From assembly GCA_964369385.1 (NCBI GenBank), contig CAYJEY010000024.1, positions 1-26,462 of the forward strand: a stretch of DNA of 26,462 nt, read 5' to 3'. This DNA is from CALVGQ01 sp964369385 (GTDB lineage: Bacteria; Bacillota_I; Bacilli_A; Erysipelotrichales; Erysipelotrichaceae). Position 1 is the stretch's first letter; each line of letters starts with the position of its first letter. The notes beneath the pieces are model-generated. The model ran no database searches. It was not told the origin of the DNA and saw nothing but the letters and a program-made list of their open reading frames with translations. Both the position numbers and the translations under genes were made by a program. This document shows, piece by piece, positions 7,029 through 14,784 of the stretch.

Positions 7029-9308
7029 TTATCTCCTTTTGTCTTTGCTCTTCTTCATTCGATGTTGTCTATTTGCATCTTTTTGAGCCTTTCGCTCCTT
7101 TGGCGACAATGGTTGTCTATTTGCATCTCTTTTTGCTTTTCGCTCTTTTGATGATGTTGATTGACTTGTTATATTGCGCTCATATCTTCTGTTTTCTGGT
7201 TTTTGACGTTTTTGCTTAGTGCGTGCTAAAACGAAACTAATTTCTCGCTTTTCTTTATTTGCCGCAATCAACTTCACTTGAACTCTTTGCCCTAGTTTGA
7301 AGATTTTTCCACTACGCTCACCCATTAATGAAAGTGATTGTTCATGATAGTGATAATAATCATCACGTAAATCTTGTATATGTACTAGTCCTTCGACAGT
7401 GTTATCTAATTCTACATAAAATCCAAACTTTGTAATTGAACTTATTACTGCTTCAAACGTTTCACCGACATGTTTTTTCATGTACTCAGCTTTTTTCATA
7501 TCATCTACTTCACGTTCCGCCTCAGTAGCACGACGCTCACAATCTGATGTTGTCTCTTGCAATTCTTCCATCTTGAGTTCATCATTTTTTAGTTGTTGCG
7601 GATCAGCACATGCTTCTATACAATATTTTCGCAACATGCGGTGCACAATTAAGTCTGGGTAGCGTCGAATCGGTGATGTAAAATGAGCATACTCTTGTAA
7701 TCCTAATCCAAAATGTCCAGTACACGTACGATCATATCGTGCTTTTTGCATACTTCTTAACATCATCGATGATACGACTGGGTAGCTTTCATCTGATTTA
7801 AAAGTAAGTAAGCAGTGTTGTAGTTGTTGTGGGTGAAGATCTTGTAATGAGCCTTTAAAGCGGTATCCTAGAATAGTTGTGATTTTAGAAAAGTTTTGCA
7901 TTTTCTTAAGTGATGGTGACTCATGTACACGATAAAGTAAAGGTACTTGCAGCCACTTCGCATGTCGTGCAACACATTCATTTGCACTAACCATAAAGTC
8001 TTCAATGATACGCTCTGATAATCCACGTTCTCTCAACTTTATATCCGTCACTCGCCCTTTTTTATCCACAATAATTTTCGCTTCATCACGATCAAAATCA
8101 ATTGCTCCATAAGCGATTCTTTTTCTTCTAATAATTATGGCACACTCTTGCATCATTTGAAACATTTCAACAAGTGAAGCATATTTATGACACATTTCCA
8201 CATCATTAGCCAATATTTTATTCACATTACGATATGTCATTCGTGCATTACTGCGAATCACTGATGGAAAAATACGATAATCAATCACATCACCGTATTC
8301 ATCAAATTCCATTTCGCAGCTCAATGTACAACGTTCTACTCCTTCGTTGAGTGAACAAATACCATTAGATAAATAATGTGGAAGCATTGGTACAACGCGA
8401 TCGCACACATAAGTTGATGTACCACGTCTACATGCTTCAATGTCTAAGGCACTTCCCTCTTTTACATAGTGGGAAACATCGGCAATGTGCACACCTAGCT
8501 TAAACCCTTGTTCCGTTCTTGAAATACTGATGGCATCATCCAAGTCTTTGGAATCATCTCCATCGATTGTAACGATTGTCTCTTCTCGCAAATCAATACG
8601 CCCTGCGAGTTCTTCAGGTAAAACATGATCATGAATTCCTTCTAATTCTCGTAATACCTCTTTATTAAAATCACTCACAATGCCATGGCTATGCAAGACT
8701 GCCAAAATATCTACACCCGGATCATTTTCATGCCCTAATACTTGAGTAATTTCAACATGCATTGGATCACTTACTTTTTTAATTGTGCATTGAACTTTTA
8801 AGCCCTCTACTGCGCGAGTCGCTTTTTGGTTTAAAACTTTCAATTCTTGTGTAATACGCTCATCATCACTTACTAATACAAGCGATTTTTGGCGACGATA
8901 AGTTGCGATGATTTGTGTTGTCCCACGCTCTAAAATACGGACAACCTCACCTTCTGGATTATTTTTTATATTATCTTGCGTTTGTACAATAACTAAATCC
9001 TGATCCATTGCTGTGTTCAATTTATCTTTAGGTACAAATATACTGTGCTCATCATCCAAATCTAAAAAGCCAAACCCTCTACGATTGACTTTAATTTTCC
9101 CCTGAAAACACCCTGCTTCTTTTGCGCTGCAATAACAATCATTGCGGTCGCGAACTAGGATAAATTGACTTTCTAATGTATTAATCATTTTGTTCAGTTC
9201 AACAAAACACTCTGTTGATTTCATATCAAAAATATCTGCTAAATCACGTACTGTATATTTGTGGGGTTTAGCTAATATTAGTTCTTGTATTTCATCTTTT
9301 GTGACCAT
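7029..9308 (-). CDS. rnr: Ribonuclease R
   Basis: 759 residues. Order: an amino-terminal helix-turn-helix-like region (residues 1-60), two cold-shock OB folds (RRGFGFLDLDDEHSIFVP near 76-93), the RNB catalytic domain with the metal-binding DGDDSKDLDDA at 249-259, an S1 domain (GETFEAVISSITKFGFYVEL) and a Lys/Arg-rich tail. It degrades structured RNA 3' to 5', including messages released by trans-translation, fitting its place before smpB. The GAGGTGAT ribosome site hides an ATG at 9314; the ATG at 9308 lies eight bases after GAGG and is the better start. The tail contains a tandem 16-residue duplication. Confidence 0.97.
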   Translation of the reverse strand: MVTKDEIQELILAKPHKYTVRDLADIFDMKSTECFVELNKMINTLESQFILVRDRNDCYCSAKEAGCFQGKIKVNRRGFGFLDLDDEHSIFVPKDKLNTAMDQDLVIVQTQDNIKNNPEGEVVRILERGTTQIIATYRRQKSLVLVSDDERITQELKVLNQKATRAVEGLKVQCTIKKVSDPMHVEITQVLGHENDPGVDILAVLHSHGIVSDFNKEVLRELEGIHDHVLPEELAGRIDLREETIVTIDGDDSKDLDDAISISRTEQGFKLGVHIADVSHYVKEGSALDIEACRRGTSTYVCDRVVPMLPHYLSNGICSLNEGVERCTLSCEMEFDEYGDVIDYRIFPSVIRSNARMTYRNVNKILANDVEMCHKYASLVEMFQMMQECAIIIRRKRIAYGAIDFDRDEAKIIVDKKGRVTDIKLRERGLSERIIEDFMVSANECVARHAKWLQVPLLYRVHESPSLKKMQNFSKITTILGYRFKGSLQDLHPQQLQHCLLTFKSDESYPVVSSMMLRSMQKARYDRTCTGHFGLGLQEYAHFTSPIRRYPDLIVHRMLRKYCIEACADPQQLKNDELKMEELQETTSDCERRATEAEREVDDMKKAEYMKKHVGETFEAVISSITKFGFYVELDNTVEGLVHIQDLRDDYYHYHEQSLSLMGERSGKIFKLGQRVQVKLIAANKEKREISFVLARTKQKRQKPENRRYERNITSQSTSSKERKAKRDANRQPLSPKERKAQKDANRQHRMKKSKDKRR
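7064..7159. repeat. 48-bp tandem duplication in the rnr tail
   Basis: Two diverged copies of a 48-bp unit encode SSKERKAKRDANRQ and SPKERKAQKDANRQ near the RNase R carboxy terminus. The shared 17-base block GTTGTCTATTTGCATCT begins at 7064 and at 7112. The duplication extends the basic tail by 16 residues. Confidence 0.8.
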
Positions 9309-9332
9309 GTTCATCACCTCGTTTCTATAAAA

Positions 9333-9353
9333 CAAAAAAGACCTCGCGGCCTT
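9333..9353 (-). terminator. Terminator or attenuator between secG and rnr
   Basis: On the minus strand AAGGCC/GGTCTT closes a GCGA tetraloop of GNRA type and runs into TTTTTTG. It starts three bases after the secG stop and ends about 25 bases before the rnr start, so it would lower rnr relative to secG. No separate rnr promoter is obvious. Confidence 0.7.
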
Positions 9354-9356
9354 CTT

Positions 9357-9590
9357 CTATGCTAATACCTGAATTAATATTACTAGTAAAAAGAACACAA
9401 TTCCAAGTACTAATGTAACATTTGCAATTACTTTTTCAGGACCTCTCTCTTTTACATTTGCAAACAGATTTAATCCGCCGCTACCAGTAAAAGCACCGCT
9501 GATCCCATCCGATTTACCACCTTGTAATAGAGAAAGAAGAATGATAGCTGCCGCAACAACCATTAATAAAATATCTAATACTGCATTCAT
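9357..9590 (-). CDS. secG: Preprotein translocase subunit SecG
   Basis: 77 residues with two membrane helices (about 4-22 and 56-75) joined by the conserved loop LLQGGKSDGISGAFTGSGG, diagnostic of SecG. It is the auxiliary subunit of the SecYEG channel. The ATG follows AGGAGG at eight bases. It is the first gene of the secG-rnr-smpB block and has its own consensus-like promoter. Confidence 0.95.
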   Translation of the reverse strand: MNAVLDILLMVVAAAIILLSLLQGGKSDGISGAFTGSGGLNLFANVKERGPEKVIANVTLVLGIVFFLLVILIQVLA

Positions 9591-9621
9591 AATAAAGACC
9601 TCCTATCTCTAACGCCAATAC

Positions 9622-9650
9622 ATTATAACAAAAACAATCATATATTGCAA
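9622..9650 (-). promoter_or_regulatory. secG promoter, extended -10
   Basis: Minus strand: -35 TTGCAA (9645-9650), 17-base spacer, -10 TATAAT (9622-9627) preceded by TGT, an extended -10 element. The -10 lies about 32 bases before the secG start. Confidence 0.8.
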
Positions 9651-9672
9651 CGATTGTTTAAAATGCATTGAC

Positions 9673-9708
9673 AACTTGATTTATTTATTCTTATCAAGTT
9701 CTTTTTTT
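9673..9708 (+). other. Terminator-like inverted repeat facing the plus strand, with no plus-strand gene
   Basis: AACTTGAT and ATCAAGTT form a perfect 8-bp stem with a 12-base loop, followed on the plus strand by C and seven T residues. Both flanking genes are on the minus strand, where the stem is preceded by A7 and not followed by T. It could end an antisense RNA or block antisense transcription; the real role is unknown. Confidence 0.5.
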
Positions 9709-9729
9709 AGATTAAATGATATCAATCAC

Positions 9730-10179
9730 TTAAATTTTGTCTAGTTCACCTTTTGTATATGCATAATTTTCATCTTCTTGTGCAAGTGTATTTAAAGCTT
9801 CATATGCATTATCACGGTGTACTCTCATACCTTCAACATCTTTAAGTAGTTTATACGCTTGTGCCATTGCTTCGTGTGCAAAGGCAAGATCAAATGCTTC
9901 CAACTTACTTTCTATACTGATTTGTAAGCATGCTTTTGCATGTCTGATTGCACTTTCTCCATCATTGATTTGTACATATACTTTTGAAATTAGCCATTCG
10001 CCTCGTGCAAAATGAACATTTTCTCCTACCTGGCCCCATAAAAAACGAGATGCATGGGCACAGTGTATCATTTCCAAGTCATCTTGTTCACTACGTGTGG
10101 GCATATCTAAATAATCCCATGTTTTATTAAAGCACTCAATTGCCTGTTTTCTTTGAAACTCATTTTGTGTTTTTTCCAT
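9730..10179 (-). CDS. Conserved helical-repeat-like protein of unknown function
   Basis: 149 residues, soluble, all-helical in appearance. The central block MIHCAHASRFLWGQVGENVHFARGEWLISKVYVQINDGESAIRHAKACLQI, followed by DLAFAHEAMAQAYKLL, resembles a widespread uncharacterised bacterial family that I recall as tetratricopeptide-like; no enzyme motif is evident. The conserved His, Trp and Arg residues (HAS..LWG, ARGEW) suggest a defined surface. The gene appears monocistronic, with its own extended -10 promoter. The ribosome site is weak (AAGAGAAAATA before the ATG). Family recognition is from memory and function is unassigned. Confidence 0.75.
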   Translation of the reverse strand: MEKTQNEFQRKQAIECFNKTWDYLDMPTRSEQDDLEMIHCAHASRFLWGQVGENVHFARGEWLISKVYVQINDGESAIRHAKACLQISIESKLEAFDLAFAHEAMAQAYKLLKDVEGMRVHRDNAYEALNTLAQEDENYAYTKGELDKI

Positions 10180-10216
10180 TATTTTCTCTTTTCTAAATTT
10201 TTATCATTCTCGCTTC

Positions 10217-10245
10217 ATTATATCATATTTCGAGAAATTTTTTAA
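10217..10245 (-). promoter_or_regulatory. Promoter of the 9730-10179 gene, extended -10
   Basis: The minus-strand -10 TATAAT (10217-10222) is preceded by TGA, giving the extended form, with a poor -35 (TTAAAA, 10240-10245) at 17 bases. The -10 is about 38 bases before the start codon. Confidence 0.65.
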
Positions 10246-10265
10246 CATAGTAAGAATCTTATGCC

Positions 10266-10301
10266 ATAAAAAAAGAATCAACCTCTTGGCAAGGTTAATC
10301 C
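10266..10301 (-). terminator. Intrinsic terminator after the 10313-10654 gene
   Basis: On the minus strand GGATTAACCT pairs with AGGTTGATTC (10 bp, two G-U pairs) around a 7-base loop and is followed by TTTTTTT. Confidence 0.8.
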
Positions 10302-10312
10302 TCTTCCAATTT

Positions 10313-10654
10313 CTATTGAAGTGTTTCTAGCATAGCTTTTGATTCTCTTGATAACTCATCAATCGCATCTTGAACTTCTCTTAGTCGATTACATTTGTAG
10401 TCATAAAGTACATTTCCTTCAATGAAATGATTCAAATTATCACTTGCTACAAATTCTGGATTCACTTTTTTATAATCACAGATGACGCGCATCAACTCAA
10501 CAGTCAATGCTTCATAGTCCTGTTTTACACGATTGTACTCTGAACCTGCTCCATAGTTTCCAATTCCCATTCCAAGCAACATAATTCGCCCTCTTTTAGG
10601 TTTTCCAATTAAATATTGTTCAAACTTTTTTAGATGATCAGCCAACTTATACAT
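10313..10654 (-). CDS. Hypothetical protein, 113 residues
   Basis: I do not recognise this protein. It is soluble, with a basic amino-terminal part (MYKLADHLKKFEQYLIGKPKRGRIMLLGMG), a glycine-rich turn (GMGIGNYGAGSEY) and a long charged helical region (residues 41-113) ending in a likely coiled coil (NRLREVQDAIDELSRESKAMLETL). There are no membrane segments, signal peptide or catalytic motif. The ATG follows GGAGGGTACTAT, a strong ribosome site. It has its own promoter and terminator, so it is a single-gene unit, which supports it being real. Confidence 0.75.
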   Translation of the reverse strand: MYKLADHLKKFEQYLIGKPKRGRIMLLGMGIGNYGAGSEYNRVKQDYEALTVELMRVICDYKKVNPEFVASDNLNHFIEGNVLYDYKCNRLREVQDAIDELSRESKAMLETLQ

Positions 10655-10707
10655 ATAGTACCCTCCTTCTTATGAATGATGTATTCTTGCTGAGTTTTAT
10701 TACTTAT

Positions 10708-10716
10708 AGTATATCA
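10708..10716 (-). promoter_or_regulatory. Extended -10 promoter of the 10313-10654 gene
   Basis: Minus strand TGATATACT: -10 TATACT at 10708-10713 with an upstream TGA. The -35 region is poor. About 54 bases separate it from the start codon. Confidence 0.6.
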
Positions 10717-10749
10717 TAAACCACTTTTACTGAATATACATTTACAAAA

Positions 10750-10792
10750 ATATAAAAAACTCACATGAATTCTACAAATCAATGTGAGTTTT
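10750..10792 (-). terminator. Intrinsic terminator of the GtrA-family gene
   Basis: On the minus strand AAAACTCACAT pairs perfectly with ATGTGAGTTTT (11 bp) across a 15-base loop and continues into a T run. It starts a few bases after the stop at 10798. Confidence 0.85.
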
Positions 10793-10797
10793 CTATA

Positions 10798-11193
10798 TTA
10801 TTTAGATTTCTTTACGATGACATTCATACATAAGAAATTTACTGGTACTGTAATTGGTAGTGACACTAATTTCGCAAATACCTCTGGTACACCAATTGCT
10901 ACTGCAGCGACAGTACACACATAGTTAATGATGAACCCAGGCACATAACTCAGTGGAAATGCCATTGCCGTTTTAAGTGTTGGTTTTTGGCGATAAGTGA
11001 AATGCATATTTAAGAAATAAGAGAACACCATTGAAATTACATCCCCCAAAATACTCGACGTTCCCGGAGAAAGTGCAATGAGTGTAACAAAAAATATATA
11101 AAGTGCCTGAGAGAAAAAGGTATTAAATCCCCCAATAATGGCAAATGTCAAAAATTTACGATTTAAGAACTTTTCTTTTACAAAATTAAGCAT
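10798..11193 (-). CDS. GtrA family membrane protein
   Basis: 131 residues with four membrane helices. The opening FLTFAIIGGFNTFFSQALYIFFV matches the GtrA signature (phenylalanine-rich first helix with a Gly-Gly-x-Asn turn), and the later FLNMHFTYRQKPTLKTAMAFPLSYV is typical of the family's central loop. GtrA proteins are thought to act with glycosyltransferases that use polyprenyl-phosphate sugars, possibly moving the lipid-linked sugar. The divergent operon encodes such enzymes, so a joint role is likely. The start ATG at 11193 follows GGTGAGGT; upstream extensions overlap the promoter. Confidence 0.87.
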   Translation of the reverse strand: MLNFVKEKFLNRKFLTFAIIGGFNTFFSQALYIFFVTLIALSPGTSSILGDVISMVFSYFLNMHFTYRQKPTLKTAMAFPLSYVPGFIINYVCTVAAVAIGVPEVFAKLVSLPITVPVNFLCMNVIVKKSK

Positions 11194-11213
11194 ACGATAT
11201 ACCTCACCGAATA

Positions 11214-11222
11214 ATTTTAGCA
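11214..11222 (-). promoter_or_regulatory. Extended -10 promoter of the GtrA-family gene
   Basis: Minus strand TGCTAAAAT: -10 TAAAAT at 11214-11219 with an upstream TGC. It lies about 20 bases before the ATG, giving a very short leader. It is divergent from, and close to, the glycosyltransferase promoter. Confidence 0.5.
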
Positions 11223-11247
11223 TATTTTTTTTGATTTGTGTTTTTTC

Positions 11248-11275
11248 TTTTCAATCAATCAATCTTTGTTATAAT
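11248..11275 (+). promoter_or_regulatory. Promoter of the glycosyltransferase operon
   Basis: -10 TATAAT at 11270-11275 with an upstream TGT (extended form); a weak -35 TTTTCA at 11248-11253 lies 16 bases upstream. Between the two divergent promoters is a run of TCAA repeats (11251-11262). The leader is very short. Confidence 0.6.
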
Positions 11276-11291
11276 GATATCAGGTGATAAT

Positions 11292-13127
11292 ATGCTAGAG
11301 AACATCAGCTTACAACTATTTCATAATGCTCAGTTGCTTCCAATTCTACTGTGCATTTTTATATTTAGTATAGCTCTACTTCCTCTTTTGTTTTTACTCA
11401 AAAAGAAGAACATCATTTCATATGACTGGTTTGCAATTACTTTGATTCTAATACCAAGTTCTATTATTGGTTTTTGGCAATTAGGTTCTTTTGATTTCCC
11501 TCAAACTTATTGGCAGCCCATTAGTGATCAAGAAAGCATCGTTTTCAAATTAAATGAAACAACAAGATTTGATAAAGTAGTGTGGCTTTCTGCAGAAGGA
11601 GATAACCTTGCAAACCCCAATGCGCTACAGTATGGCTCAGAGTTTATTATTTCAGGTAGTCAAGATGCACAAAGTTGGAGTTCATTTTTAACCTTAGATA
11701 CAACAAGCTATGCCCAATGGCAATTCAATGATACTCCTTTAAGTAATTATCGATACATCCAAATCACAAGTACAAACATCAACAATGTACTCCACGAGAT
11801 AGCTTTTATAGATGCTGATGGAAACGCTCTATCTATTCAACTCATAAGTGTTAGCAACAATGCTAACACTTATGATGCACAACATCTTATTGATGAACAA
11901 GACATCATTCCAGAATACTATCATTACACGACAAGCAGTTACTTTGATGAAGTATATCATGTGCGTAATGCTTATGAAATCGCTAATCAACAACCGATGT
12001 ATGCCTCAGTTCATCCTCTACTAGGGACAAGTCTTATTGCGATGTTTACGAAGTTTTTTGGATTTAATGCATTTGGCTGGCGAGTTGGTGGTGTTATTTT
12101 CAGTCTACTCATGCTTCCATTATTCTATTTCACTGCCAAAACACTTTTTCAATCAAAACGCTATGCAACTATCGCTACACTTCTCTTTAGTGTCGATTTT
12201 ATGCGATATACTACCTCACGTATTGGTACACTTGAACCATTTAGCCTCTTCTTTATAATCGCAATGAGCTATTTCATGTTCAAGTACATTCGCAACAACC
12301 AAGTTGAACACTTTAAAAAAGGGTTATTATATCTTGCCCTTAGTGGAATTTTCTTTGGACTTGGTATGGCCACAAAATGGACTGCTGCTTATGGTGCAGT
12401 TGCACTTGCCATTATCTTATTCACAAACCTTTATCATCAGTACCGTACACAATATCATAAACACTTTATACGTCATTTGATTCAAACTTTAGCTTGGTGT
12501 GTGATTTTCTTTGTTGCCGTCCCTGCTATAGTTTATGTGTTTTCATTTGCCCATACAATAATCAATCGCAACGAAAGTTTTAGCCTAATACAAGTGATTG
12601 AACATTCCATTCAAATGTATGACTATCATGCCCATCTTGATTCAACCCACCCCTTCCAATCCACTTGGATTGAGTGGATCTTTAATATTCAACCAATTTG
12701 GTACTATATCTCTTATCAAGAGGCTAGTTTATCTACAATTACAGCCTTTGTAAATCCAATTATTGCATGGGGTGGAGTCATCGCCCTAATTCATTCAATT
12801 TTTTCTTTCTTTAAGCACCCAAGTCAAACCAATAGTATTGTACTTTGCTGTTTTTTATGTGCTATTGTACCATGGATACTCATTGAGCGATGCGTGTTTA
12901 TTTACCATTACTATCCTGCCATTCCTTTTTTAATTCTTGCTATTACTGGTATGTTTGCAAGACTTGAACAAACAGGTAAAATCACTAAAAAAATCACGTA
13001 TGGCTATCTAATCACATGTATTGTTGTATTTATATTATTCTTGCCTGTCATCAGTGGATTTGAAACAACCTCTTACTATATCAATCATATCTTACGTTGG
13101 TTGCCTAGTTGGTATTTTGGTGCCTAA
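11292..13127 (+). CDS. Dolichyl-phosphate-mannose protein mannosyltransferase-like GT39 enzyme with inserted beta-sandwich domain
   Basis: 611 residues. Two helices (about 15-36, 44-63) are followed by an extracytoplasmic, galactose-binding (F5/8 type C)-like domain at about 68-205, then a GT39/PMT core. Core motifs are the YFDEVYHVRNAYE catalytic Asp219-Glu220 pair, HPLLGT (241-246), WRVGGVIFSLL, SRIGTLEPFSLFF and GMATKWTAAYGA, with the family ending LRWLPSWYF. Members transfer a sugar from a polyprenyl phosphate to Ser/Thr of exported proteins. The ATG at 11292 has AGGTGAT just upstream. It is followed after one base by another membrane enzyme. The sugar and acceptor are unknown. No donor synthase is visible here. 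Confidence 0.88.
   Translation: MLENISLQLFHNAQLLPILLCIFIFSIALLPLLFLLKKKNIISYDWFAITLILIPSSIIGFWQLGSFDFPQTYWQPISDQESIVFKLNETTRFDKVVWLSAEGDNLANPNALQYGSEFIISGSQDAQSWSSFLTLDTTSYAQWQFNDTPLSNYRYIQITSTNINNVLHEIAFIDADGNALSIQLISVSNNANTYDAQHLIDEQDIIPEYYHYTTSSYFDEVYHVRNAYEIANQQPMYASVHPLLGTSLIAMFTKFFGFNAFGWRVGGVIFSLLMLPLFYFTAKTLFQSKRYATIATLLFSVDFMRYTTSRIGTLEPFSLFFIIAMSYFMFKYIRNNQVEHFKKGLLYLALSGIFFGLGMATKWTAAYGAVALAIILFTNLYHQYRTQYHKHFIRHLIQTLAWCVIFFVAVPAIVYVFSFAHTIINRNESFSLIQVIEHSIQMYDYHAHLDSTHPFQSTWIEWIFNIQPIWYYISYQEASLSTITAFVNPIIAWGGVIALIHSIFSFFKHPSQTNSIVLCCFLCAIVPWILIERCVFIYHYYPAIPFLILAITGMFARLEQTGKITKKITYGYLITCIVVFILFLPVISGFETTSYYINHILRWLPSWYFGA
11842..11875. repeat. Perfect 14-bp inverted repeat inside the GT39 coding sequence
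   Basis: TCATAAGTGTTAGC (11842-11855) and its exact reverse complement (11862-11875) flank the 6-base loop AACAAT. No T run follows, so it is not a normal terminator. The encoded peptide is about SVSNNANTYD, at the junction between the inserted domain and the catalytic loop. Confidence 0.95.
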
Positions 13128-13128
13128 A

Positions 13129-14784
13129 ATGAAAAAGACAATGATTGTTTCAGTGCTATTTTGCATTGCATTAAGCCTTGTACATTTGTATCCTTATCTT
13201 CTATCTCAAACACTCAACATTGAACATGATACTTTTTTTCACATAAGCCGTATTGAAGGATATGCACAAGCCATTAAGCATGGAGACTTTATCCCTCGCA
13301 TTTATCCTCTTAAAAACAATTCTTTTGGGTATGGTAGCCCATTATTTTATTGTGATTTTCTATTACTTATCCCCTCACTTCTTTACATTTGGGGAGTAAG
13401 TCTAATACAAAGCTATCATGCTGCCTTGTTTACCTTTACTTTTCTATCTGCAATTACAATGTTCTATACAACAAAAATAATTACTAAACGCCTAGATACC
13501 AGTTATCTTAGTACTGTCTTTTATATTTTTGTGAACTATCGAGTGAGCGATGTGTATGTACGAGGTGCACTAGGAGAAATTATGGCTTTTGCCTTCTTAC
13601 CACTTGTTTTGCTTGCTGCTTATTATCTTTTTTTAAGAGAACATAATAAGGCAACGAATTGGCTCATCATTTCAATGAGTGGACTCATTTTTACTCATAA
13701 TATCACATTTGTGCTTGCCTGCATCTTCTTACTTATTTTTATTATCAGTACGAAGTGTTATACAATGGTTCTCCCCATAGTTAAAGCAGCGCTTATTACC
13801 ATTGCAATCACATCATTTTATACCTTTCCCATGTTGGAGCAATTATTAAATCATACCATGGTTGTCCACCTAACAAATAGCAATAGTTTATCTCAACATG
13901 CTCTGACTTTCTTTGAATTGTTTCGTAGTGGTTTAATTTATGGTTATAGTGGCTATTCCCATCAACCTACCTATGCCATGGTAGTTAACCCTGGACTTAT
14001 CCTACTTATTTTGCCTTTATTTCAGATCAAACAGAGCAATAAATTTACGCGTACGCTGATTTTACTGGGTTATTTCTTTCTACTTTTCACGACAAAATTC
14101 ATTCCCTGGGAAATTTTTAGTTTTCTAGGTGTAATTCAATTTCCATGGCGTTTTATGGGACTTGTGGTCGTGTTATTGTGTATTCCTGCAGCACAAACTC
14201 TTGCCAATGGAAAGCATAAAGTAGTTCCTTATCTTGTAGTGACACTTCTTATACTACATCATTCCATTCAGCTTCAAAGTGTTGAGTCTCGTCCAATTCT
14301 CCTTGACTCCAACACAACCTATAGTCAAATTATTGAGGGAGATATTGTTGACCCATATTATTCTGCCACATACAAACGTGTAGAACTTGCCGGTGGTGAT
14401 TATCTTCCATATCCGTCTGTAGACTACCGTCAACTGGATCCGTGCATCTACACTTTGTCATTTGAACTTGTTACTTGTGATATTGAAATCAACTATCTTA
14501 GCTCAACATTTACACTAGATGCTAGTAACATTTCGCAAACTCTACTATTACCTAAAACTTACTTTAAAGGCTATGTACTCAAGATTAATGATGAAACATA
14601 TCCTACCCAACTCGACGAAGATACTGGGCTTGTATCAACAAAGATACCTGTGCTACCAGAATCGACTCAGATTACACTTACTTATCAGGCAACACCACTT
14701 CAACTTTTTAGTATCTTATTTAGTATATTTACACTTATTTTACTTTGTTTTACAAAACTGAATAAAAGGAGAAAAAGTAAATGA
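13129..14784 (+). CDS. Polytopic membrane protein, PTPS-related / YfhO-like, probable GT-C glycosyltransferase
   Basis: 551 residues with around ten membrane helices and an extracytoplasmic tail before the last helix. The first loop, IEHDTFFHISRIEGYAQAIKHGDFIPRIYPLKNNSFGYGSPLFYCD, matches the family labelled 6-pyruvoyl-tetrahydropterin synthase-related membrane proteins. The name is misleading, since the architecture resembles GT-C glycosyltransferases. A GGDYLPYPSVDY block begins the carboxy-terminal beta domain. The ATG lies one base after the GT39 stop, and the last four bases (ATGA) overlap the next gene, so the three are translationally coupled. An alternative longer start inside the GT39 gene is unlikely. 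The substrate is unknown. Confidence 0.82.
   Translation: MKKTMIVSVLFCIALSLVHLYPYLLSQTLNIEHDTFFHISRIEGYAQAIKHGDFIPRIYPLKNNSFGYGSPLFYCDFLLLIPSLLYIWGVSLIQSYHAALFTFTFLSAITMFYTTKIITKRLDTSYLSTVFYIFVNYRVSDVYVRGALGEIMAFAFLPLVLLAAYYLFLREHNKATNWLIISMSGLIFTHNITFVLACIFLLIFIISTKCYTMVLPIVKAALITIAITSFYTFPMLEQLLNHTMVVHLTNSNSLSQHALTFFELFRSGLIYGYSGYSHQPTYAMVVNPGLILLILPLFQIKQSNKFTRTLILLGYFFLLFTTKFIPWEIFSFLGVIQFPWRFMGLVVVLLCIPAAQTLANGKHKVVPYLVVTLLILHHSIQLQSVESRPILLDSNTTYSQIIEGDIVDPYYSATYKRVELAGGDYLPYPSVDYRQLDPCIYTLSFELVTCDIEINYLSSTFTLDASNISQTLLLPKTYFKGYVLKINDETYPTQLDEDTGLVSTKIPVLPESTQITLTYQATPLQLFSILFSIFTLILLCFTKLNKRRKSK

Noticed and set aside
11251..11262. TCAA tetranucleotide run between the GtrA and GT39 genes as a phase-variation tract
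   Set aside because: Only three copies, too short to suggest frequent slippage.
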